Positions 16,397 through 22,424 of a DNA stretch of 64,000 nucleotides are shown one piece after another. The first letter of the stretch is position 1, and the number at the start of each line of letters is the position of its first letter. Origin of the DNA: Candidatus Nitrosomarinus catalina (GTDB lineage Archaea; Thermoproteota; Nitrososphaeria; Nitrososphaerales; Nitrosopumilaceae). Below the pieces are notes generated by a model. That model ran no database searches and was not told the DNA's origin. It worked only from the letters and a program-made list of their open reading frames with translations. A program made the position numbers and the translations under genes. Where the stretch lies: positions 344,988 to 408,987 of the forward strand of contig NZ_CP021324.1 in assembly GCF_002156965.1 (NCBI RefSeq). Direction: 5' to 3'.

Positions 16397-17722
16397 GTGT
16401 TAGAAAAACAAAATATTGGTAATTTGAGGTCTGAAACTCTACATTTTCCTAACATTAGTTCTCTAATGAAAATTTCACTAGGTTTGATTTTATTTACAAT
16501 GATTTCTACAGTAATGGTTTATGCTCAAACATCTGATAACACTGTTACAATTGTTGATGATGCTTATCTTGAAGATAACACACAATATATTGATAATACC
16601 TTATTTTCATCCTCACCTGGTTCCACAATTACTGTAATCAATAATGATGTTGTTTCTCATATGTTGGTAAGTGGTAGTGCAAATTCCAATCGTAATTCAA
16701 ATATTAATTATGATGATTTTTTAGTTTGTGAATTTGATCCTAATGATGATCAATCCGTTTCCAATCAAGATGACAATAATGCATGTGATTTCAATAAAGA
16801 TAATAGGATAATTACTGAAATTATTCCGCCTGGTGCATCTGCATCTTTTACATTAAATGAACTTGGAACTTATCGAATTATTGACCCTGATTATCCTTGG
16901 ATAGAATTTGTAATCTATAGTTTCCAGAATTCTGATTCATCTGATAATGTTAATTCTGGATACCAAGTAGAAGAAAACACCTCTGAACCAACTATGTCCT
17001 CTGAATCCACCCCTGTCACTTCTCCTTCACTTGAAACTCTTTCAGTAACTGTTGATGGTATGCCTTTTGATGTTAATTTTTCTACAGTGGGATTGAATGT
17101 TTATGAAATAGAATCTGATACCGATTCGATGTCCCTTATCTTCTATGTTGATGTACGTGATTCTAATGGAAAATTAGAAGTAATCTTTGATAGAGAATTC
17201 TTTGACTCTGTTTATGACGGTGTTGACGATCAATTCTTTATTTTATCTGATGGTGATGAAACAATTTTCAGAGAAATACAAAATACTTCAGAAAGTAGAA
17301 CATTAAGTATTGATGTTCAATTGGGTACTGAAGAATTAGAAATAATTGGTTCAGAATTTGGATTCTCTAAAGTAATTTCAGTCCCTGTAATTGAAACTCC
17401 TGTAATTGAAACTCCTGTAATTGAAACTCCTGTAATTGAAACTCCTGTAATTGAAATAGTTCCTACAAATGAATGTGGTCCTGGAACTATTTTAGAAAAT
17501 GATGTATGTGTACTTGATGAGCGTTGTGGTCCTGGAACTATTTTAGAAAATGATGTATGTGTATTAGATTCTTCTAGTATCGACAATTCCCCAACTGTAT
17601 CTAATACTTCATCACCTTCATCCAATAAAGAAATGATAATCAGTTTTTCAGTTGCTTTTGGAATTGCTGGTGTTATTGGAATTATTCTGGCTTTGATTGC
17701 AAAAGCACATAAAAAGAAATAG
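16397..17722 (+). CDS. secreted, membrane-anchored surface protein with repeats
   Basis: Function unknown. A signal peptide lies around residues 24-43 (KISLGLILF ... VYAQ). A domain of ~120 residues with cupredoxin-like spacing (VINNDVVSHMLVSG ... FTLNELGTYRIID) follows but lacks the copper Cys-x-x-His. A beta-rich domain occupies ~200-320. A PVIET tandem repeat, a duplicated CGPGTILENDVCVLD motif (two Cys each), a Ser/Thr-rich linker, one C-terminal transmembrane helix (~415-436) and a basic tail complete it. The frame opens with GTG at 16397; the ATG at 16466, at the signal peptide, is the better start. Confidence 0.75.
   Translation: MLEKQNIGNLRSETLHFPNISSLMKISLGLILFTMISTVMVYAQTSDNTVTIVDDAYLEDNTQYIDNTLFSSSPGSTITVINNDVVSHMLVSGSANSNRNSNINYDDFLVCEFDPNDDQSVSNQDDNNACDFNKDNRIITEIIPPGASASFTLNELGTYRIIDPDYPWIEFVIYSFQNSDSSDNVNSGYQVEENTSEPTMSSESTPVTSPSLETLSVTVDGMPFDVNFSTVGLNVYEIESDTDSMSLIFYVDVRDSNGKLEVIFDREFFDSVYDGVDDQFFILSDGDETIFREIQNTSESRTLSIDVQLGTEELEIIGSEFGFSKVISVPVIETPVIETPVIETPVIETPVIEIVPTNECGPGTILENDVCVLDERCGPGTILENDVCVLDSSSIDNSPTVSNTSSPSSNKEMIISFSVAFGIAGVIGIILALIAKAHKKK
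17384..17458. repeat. 15-bp tandem repeat, five units (PVIET)
   Basis: Four identical 15-nt units encode PVIET, followed by a fifth encoding PVIEI. They sit between the folded part and the cysteine motifs of the surface protein and probably act as a stalk. Confidence 0.95.
17474..17569. repeat. duplicated 51-bp unit (CGPGTILENDVCVLD)
   Basis: Two copies, at 17474 and 17525, of a unit encoding a CGPGT...C motif. Each has two cysteines that could form a disulfide-closed loop. The copies are nearly identical in DNA. Similar CGxGT/C motifs occur in secreted proteins of this lineage as far as I recall. Confidence 0.9.
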
Positions 17723-17824
17723 TCAAAAATAACTATTCATTTTTTATTATTTATTTTAAATTCAAATATTGATCATACACATGGAATAATAATTAAAGTT
17801 ACAAAAATTTTGATGACAAAAAAC

Positions 17825-18523
17825 TCATCCTTGTTCGTTTATTCTATTATCGCCATTTGAAATAATTTTTTGATCAATCAAATATTGCAAATTTTTGGCA
17901 AACATTTGATCCGAAATCATTCCCATTATCCACCCATTTCCTACACTCTTAACCCATTGGGGAATCTTAATCTTGTCAATATTTTTTTCAGTAATCTCAT
18001 ATGGTATATCTATTAGTTTGCTATCAACAAGATTTTGAAATCCACTGATTAACATTCCATCTGTAAATTCTCCATTTACCCATCGAATTATTAGTGGTTT
18101 CATTGCTTGTGATATGCACAAATTATCTGAATCAATCAAATCAAATTCTAAAGTAGTTGTTGCTCCTGAATATTCAATATCTATGAAATATTTTCCTGAT
18201 GGAAAAATATCTTTTTGAAATGGATATGCCGATGGAATTGGATTTGATAATTTTTCTATTGGGATTGGTATTGCACTACTTTTTTTATCTGTCTCATCCC
18301 TGATGTGAATTATTGCAAGATCTCCTGTAACCTCAGAAACTTCAATGGTATATGCTAATTTTTCACAATATGTGTAAGTTGTTTTCTCAATTGTAGCTGT
18401 CATCTGTGGCTCTGCAAATACTGCTGATGAAACACTACCTGTACTTCCAATCAATAAAACCAATAATATGATCTTCATACATTTCATGCATTTACCAATT
18501 CTTTTCATCAATAAATATCTCAA
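17825..18523 (-). CDS. secreted protein with two WVxxG-type thaumarchaeal repeat modules
   Basis: Function unknown. An N-terminal signal peptide (residues ~12-38, ending VFAEP) is followed by a beta-sandwich region (~40-135). At the C-terminus are two helical modules of the type 'I-P-x-W-V-K ... G ... I-S-D-x-x-F-x-x-x-I-Q-Y-L-I': a degenerate one at ~144-178 (IIRWVNGEFTDGMLISGFQ) and a better one at ~186-225 (IPQWVKSVGNGW). As I recall, this module is frequent in exported thaumarchaeal proteins. ATGs at codons 1, 6 and others are possible starts; the one at 18508 (MKRIG) is plausible. Confidence 0.7.
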   Translation of the reverse strand: MRYLLMKRIGKCMKCMKIILLVLLIGSTGSVSSAVFAEPQMTATIEKTTYTYCEKLAYTIEVSEVTGDLAIIHIRDETDKKSSAIPIPIEKLSNPIPSAYPFQKDIFPSGKYFIDIEYSGATTTLEFDLIDSDNLCISQAMKPLIIRWVNGEFTDGMLISGFQNLVDSKLIDIPYEITEKNIDKIKIPQWVKSVGNGWIMGMISDQMFAKNLQYLIDQKIISNGDNRINEQG

Positions 18524-18558
18524 ATCAATAGTTGGTAATCTTTTTTAACAACTTTAAG

Positions 18559-18570
18559 TGACTATAGTCA
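18559..18570. promoter_or_regulatory. perfect 12-bp palindrome TGACTATAGTCA
   Basis: Lies 36-47 nt upstream of the minus-strand secreted-protein gene, behind its likely TATA element (complement of CTTTAAG at 18553-18558). The position fits a regulator-binding site. It shares TGACTATAG with the centre of the inverted repeat at 13748-13771, which may be coincidence. Confidence 0.4.
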
Positions 18571-18665
18571 TAGCGTTTTCTGCGGAAGCATATCTTTGAG
18601 TTGATGTTAATTCATCACTCAAAGACATTTTGATTACCTAGCGTTGCTTAGGTGTCGAGAATAAT
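18571..18665 (+). ncRNA. candidate structured RNA, two hairpins, upstream of rpl15e
   Basis: Hairpin 1 (18593-18625) pairs TCTTTGAGT-GATG with CATCACTCAAAGA, a 13-bp stem with one bulged T and the loop TTAATT. Hairpin 2 (18636-18653) pairs ACCTAGC with GCT-AGGT around a GTT loop, also with one bulged T. The region lies in a 238-nt gap, and rpl15e has its own TATA box further on, so this is not simply its leader. I cannot match it to a known RNA family. It lacks clear C/D boxes. Strand is assumed. Confidence 0.4.
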
Positions 18666-18730
18666 TTTTCTAGCTAAATTCATGCTAAAATTTGATAAAA
18701 ATTGAAATTTTTGTTTATTTTCTGAAATCA

Positions 18731-18739
18731 GTTATTATA
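18731..18739 (+). promoter_or_regulatory. TATA box of rpl15e
   Basis: GTTATTATA lies about 27 nt before the rpl15e ATG at 18762, predicting a short or absent leader. Confidence 0.5.
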
Positions 18740-18761
18740 GGGGATTTTTATCATTTCTAGT

Positions 18762-19217
18762 ATGCCTAGTCATCAGGATAAAACATGGATCCGCCTCTGG
18801 AAAGAAAACGCACCTGAGCTTCGTTCTCGTGTAATTGGATGGCGTAAACAAAATGCTATCACTAGAATTGATAAGCCAAGTCGTTTAGAGAGAGCAAGAA
18901 GATTAGGTTACAAGGCAAAACAAGGTATTGTTGTTGTAAGAATGAGAGTTGGTACTGGTGGTATGAGAAAACAAAGACCAACTGGTGGTAGAAGGCCAAA
19001 ACATCTTGGTGTAACTCGAATTAAAGCTGATGATAATATGAAAACTGTCTCTGAAAGAAGAGTTCTTGAACGTTATCCAAACATGAAACTTTTGGGCTCT
19101 TACTTTATCTATAAAGATGGAAAGCATTATTGGTTTGAGGTAATACTTGCAGACCCATCACATCCTAGAATTGCACAAGATAAGGAATTAAACAGACGAG
19201 TTCCACAATCAGCATAG
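18762..19217 (+). CDS. rpl15e: 50S ribosomal protein L15e
   Basis: A basic 151-residue protein covering the whole L15e family, with recognisable segments WIRLWKENAPE, RARRLGYKAKQG and GGRRPKHLG. It is a large-subunit protein found only in archaea and eukaryotes. The next gene starts 1 nt after its stop, so they are probably co-transcribed. Confidence 0.96.
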   Translation: MPSHQDKTWIRLWKENAPELRSRVIGWRKQNAITRIDKPSRLERARRLGYKAKQGIVVVRMRVGTGGMRKQRPTGGRRPKHLGVTRIKADDNMKTVSERRVLERYPNMKLLGSYFIYKDGKHYWFEVILADPSHPRIAQDKELNRRVPQSA

Positions 19218-19218
19218 A

Positions 19219-19785
19219 TTGAAATCGTTAGTTATATTTTCAGTAATCTTAATTTTTACAGTCACTCCTGCATATGGACAATTATTATCTGATGCAACAG
19301 GTTTGATCAATCGAATGGATATTCAAACTTCCGGATATGGTTTTGAAGTTGTTCTAACTTCAAATTTTGATTTAGTTGATTTTAATTTTGATAAAAATAG
19401 TAAACAGCTAATTCTATATCTTGATAGTGGATTAGAAAATAACTTGGGAGAACTAGTTATTCCTTCCACATTACTAAACGGTGATTTCACATTTTATCTA
19501 AATGACCAAAAATTTTTTCCAAAAATCCAATCCAATGAAAAAGTTCATTTCATTACCTTTGAATTTACAGGATCCGGTTCTAACATAATTTCAATTACTG
19601 GTAGTGAATATTTGGTAGGTTTAGATGAAATTACTCCAATTGAAAATAATCTGGAAAATGATTTTTTGCCTCCTGATGGGCAATTTGACACAACCCTTAC
19701 CACTGATTCTTTTGTATGGATAATTGGTGCTGGAATAGCAATAGTAAGTGGTATAATTGTTGTGAAAAAGTTTGTAAAAAAATAA
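19219..19785 (+). CDS. secreted, C-terminally anchored protein of unknown function
   Basis: A 188-residue protein with a signal peptide (residues 1-20, ending PAYGQ), a beta-rich extracellular part and one C-terminal transmembrane helix (~165-184) followed by KKFVKK. It starts with TTG one base after the rpl15e stop. The clean signal peptide directly after the TTG supports that start. No family recognised. The topology places the protein on the outer face of the membrane. Confidence 0.7.
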   Translation: MKSLVIFSVILIFTVTPAYGQLLSDATGLINRMDIQTSGYGFEVVLTSNFDLVDFNFDKNSKQLILYLDSGLENNLGELVIPSTLLNGDFTFYLNDQKFFPKIQSNEKVHFITFEFTGSGSNIISITGSEYLVGLDEITPIENNLENDFLPPDGQFDTTLTTDSFVWIIGAGIAIVSGIIVVKKFVKK

Positions 19786-19793
19786 ACTTTGCC

Positions 19794-20459
19794 TTAATCT
19801 TCACTAAGTATCTGCTGAATCATTCCATCAATATGTCCTGTTTGACCAAATGAAACATCTCTAAGTATGCCTTTTCTATCTACTACAATAACTGATGGAG
19901 TTCCTTGAAGTGAAAAATTTTCAAATGTTTCTGCTGAATATTCCTTTGACCTCATGTGATCCTTAACTCTTTGAATGATCTGATTTCTGTAATCTTCCGG
20001 TTGTTCATCAAAATTTGGAATTTGTGGATAAATGAATTCTAATATCTTCTCTTGACTAATTTCTCCAGAACTTTTTGTTAAATTATCCATTCCTAATGGA
20101 AATGGAATCTTAAATGATAGTTTGTTTCCTTCTTGTAATTGCCCATATTGAGATAATGCACTTTTTGTTTCACCAATCACTTCTCCTGTTTCTGCTAACA
20201 TTTTCAAGTTTTCTAAAGTATTTTTATCAAAATCTTCAAACGCAGTTGCAAGACCCAAGACTCGAACTCCTTCATCCTTGTATTTTTCATAAATATTGAT
20301 TGCTTCAGGAATTGCATGCATAAAACATCCTGGACAATTTACTTGAAACACCTCTAACAATACAATGTGATCTTTTTCTTGATCAAAATTTGTTGGAGCG
20401 CCCTGTACCCATTCTGAAACTCCAAAGTTTGGTGCTTTTTCACCTATTTTTACAGTCAC
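19794..20459 (-). CDS. thioredoxin-fold protein, AhpC/TSA-TlpA type
   Basis: A 221-residue protein with a peroxiredoxin/TlpA-like start (KIGEKAPNFGVSEW) and an active-site-like CPGC pair (Cys42, Cys45) in VNCPGCFMH. A long insert (~75-165) separates this from the conserved cis-proline region (LQGTPSVIVVDRKG, ~190-203). There is no signal peptide, so it is cytoplasmic. Likely a thiol-disulfide oxidoreductase; peroxidase activity is possible, but CxxC favours disulfide exchange. Confidence 0.8.
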   Translation of the reverse strand: MTVKIGEKAPNFGVSEWVQGAPTNFDQEKDHIVLLEVFQVNCPGCFMHAIPEAINIYEKYKDEGVRVLGLATAFEDFDKNTLENLKMLAETGEVIGETKSALSQYGQLQEGNKLSFKIPFPLGMDNLTKSSGEISQEKILEFIYPQIPNFDEQPEDYRNQIIQRVKDHMRSKEYSAETFENFSLQGTPSVIVVDRKGILRDVSFGQTGHIDGMIQQILSED

Positions 20460-20557
20460 ATTTTTGAGTCATATTTTTTCCGTTAAATACATACCCCTAT
20501 TTTTTTTCATTTCTTTTTAAGTAGGCTAATATAGAACACAGAAAATTTCACAGTAAA

Positions 20558-21046
20558 TTGCAAGCAGTAACTGATGAACGATTAGCCCTTTTTGCAGAAA
20601 TGGAATCAAAATATGAAAATAGTGATGTTGAATATTTTGTATCTTTACTAGATCATCCTGATTATGTTGTAAGAACACGTGCCACTTGTATTTTAGTAGA
20701 TTTTGGCGGTGAGGATAAAATTCCACATATTGCTAAAGTTTTAAAAAATGATGACAATGAATTGGTTAGACATGAGGCAGCTTTTTCATTAGGTCAAATG
20801 TCTTATTCTTCAGCTGTTCCACCATTAATCGATTCAACTCTAAATGATCCAAGCATGTTTGTACGACATGAAGCAGCAATTGCTCTTGGTGTAGTGGGCA
20901 ATAAGGAAGCCAAAGAAACTTTGCAAAAAGCACTAAATGATCCTGACAAGCCTGTTGTTGAATCAGCTGTTGTGGCACTATCTAATATTGAATTTATGGA
21001 AACTTTAAGTAAGAATGAAAAATTTGCTAAATTAACAGGTGGATGA
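20558..21046 (+). CDS. HEAT-repeat protein
   Basis: A 162-residue, all-helical protein with about four HEAT/PBS-lyase-type repeats, recognisable by the recurring 'VRHEAAFALG' pattern (LVRHEAAFSLG and FVRHEAAIALG, 31 residues apart). These repeats make protein-protein contact surfaces. The start is TTG at 20558. Its 3' end overlaps the next gene, a cupredoxin, by 8 nt, so the two are translated from one mRNA. The partner is unknown. Confidence 0.8.
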   Translation: MQAVTDERLALFAEMESKYENSDVEYFVSLLDHPDYVVRTRATCILVDFGGEDKIPHIAKVLKNDDNELVRHEAAFSLGQMSYSSAVPPLIDSTLNDPSMFVRHEAAIALGVVGNKEAKETLQKALNDPDKPVVESAVVALSNIEFMETLSKNEKFAKLTGG

Positions 21047-21848
21047 GATGAATCTTACATATGGTGTGATTGCAGTTGTTGGAGTTTTGATTGCAATATC
21101 TTTAGCTCTAATTGTTGCTGATCCAAACGAAACACCTGAATCTCGTGAACTTACAATTCCTGAAAATAATATCGCTCAAATTGAAGAAAAACTTAATCAA
21201 ATTTCTGTAAACCCTAGTTTGCTAACTAGCACAAGTAATGTTGGTGAAGCATTAGTGTTTGAAGTTGAATTTATGGATGACGATGGAAACATTGTCGACC
21301 ATGTAAACTATGATGTCTTTGCAACTCAAAATTCTGATTCCATTCTTTCAGAAACTGCAGCACATCGTCACCCTGGAAAATATCCAGTTCATGAAAGTAG
21401 TGCATTAGGGGATTCTGTTATTGACATTACAGTTGTTGTTCAAGGTCTAGGACACGGTGAGGACATTTATGGTCCAAAAGGAATTGAAACTGCTTTTACT
21501 TTAACTCCTGCAGTTGCAGCACAAACTGCAACAAGCACTGAAATCAGAACTGCTGATAATTCTGGAATGAGTATGGATTGTCAGGAATCTTTAGATTGTT
21601 ACACTCCAAGTATTGTTACAGTAAGTGTTGGTGATGCAGTTACTATGATAAATTCTGATTCTACTGCAGCAATGCATTCCTTTACAGCAGGTACAGTTGA
21701 TGGATTTACTCCTTCTCCAAGTGGAACGTTTGATACTGGTATTATGAGTGCAGATGATATTTTTGAATGGACTCCAGAAAGTGCTGGTGAAGTACCATAC
21801 TATTGTTTGTTACACACTTGGATGCAAGGAACGATTATTGTAGAGTAA
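21039..21848 (+). CDS. membrane-anchored plastocyanin-like copper protein
   Basis: An N-terminal transmembrane anchor (~6-27) is followed by an unassigned beta domain (~65-165, with AAHRHPGKYP and VQGLGHGEDIYG segments) and a C-terminal blue-copper domain. Type 1 copper ligands are His213, Cys256, His259 and Met262 (CLLHTWM). This implies an electron carrier on the outer membrane face. AOA use plastocyanin-like proteins in place of c-type cytochromes. It overlaps the HEAT-repeat gene by 8 nt. Confidence 0.88.
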   Translation: MDEMNLTYGVIAVVGVLIAISLALIVADPNETPESRELTIPENNIAQIEEKLNQISVNPSLLTSTSNVGEALVFEVEFMDDDGNIVDHVNYDVFATQNSDSILSETAAHRHPGKYPVHESSALGDSVIDITVVVQGLGHGEDIYGPKGIETAFTLTPAVAAQTATSTEIRTADNSGMSMDCQESLDCYTPSIVTVSVGDAVTMINSDSTAAMHSFTAGTVDGFTPSPSGTFDTGIMSADDIFEWTPESAGEVPYYCLLHTWMQGTIIVE

Positions 21849-21884
21849 TTTTTTACATTAAATCTAAAATTTATTTTGTAATTC

Positions 21885-22424
21885 ATGTCATCTAGTAATC
21901 AAAAAACTCCAAAGTTTCCTTGTGTTGATTGTCATACTGACTGCTGTAAAGAATATACTATTTTTGTAAATGCCCATGATGTTTATCGACTTTCAAATGG
22001 TTTGAATTCTAAACCTGAAACTTTTTTGGAGTTAATTGGTGCTAAAGACTATTCATTGGGAATAAAAGTTGAAGAAGGACTTGTAGATCTTGCTTTAAAA
22101 CAAAAAAATGCAGCGTGTGAGTTTCTTGAAGAATTTGATGATGTTTTTAGATGCACAGTAAATGATTTCAAACCTGGTGTGTGTAAATCATATCCGTTTG
22201 AAATGAAAAATGGTGAATTATCTCAAATGAGTGATATTATGTGCCCTACGGATTGGGATCTTACTGGGTTTAAAGAAATGATGGTACCTCATTTACAAAA
22301 AGATGAATCTGAATGGAAGTTTTATGATCAACTAGTAAATGAATGGAATTTAACACATGCAGGGCAACCTTTGTCTGAATTTTTAAAATTTATGTTGGAG
22401 AAAGTAAAATTATGCCTAAAGTGA
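21885..22424 (+). CDS. YkgJ-type cysteine-cluster protein
   Basis: A 179-residue protein with the CxxCxxxCC signature (CVDCHTDCC, residues ~13-21) and further cysteines (ACEFLEE, FRCTVNDFKPGVCKSYPFE, MCPTDW). This matches the zinc/iron-chelating YkgJ family. The role of the family is not well established. It is convergent with rad50, overlapping its 3' end by 9 nt. Confidence 0.8.
   Translation: MSSSNQKTPKFPCVDCHTDCCKEYTIFVNAHDVYRLSNGLNSKPETFLELIGAKDYSLGIKVEEGLVDLALKQKNAACEFLEEFDDVFRCTVNDFKPGVCKSYPFEMKNGELSQMSDIMCPTDWDLTGFKEMMVPHLQKDESEWKFYDQLVNEWNLTHAGQPLSEFLKFMLEKVKLCLK

Noticed and set aside
17806-17830. C-box-like TTGATGA near the end of the 17825 gene
   Set aside because: No D, D' or C' elements follow.
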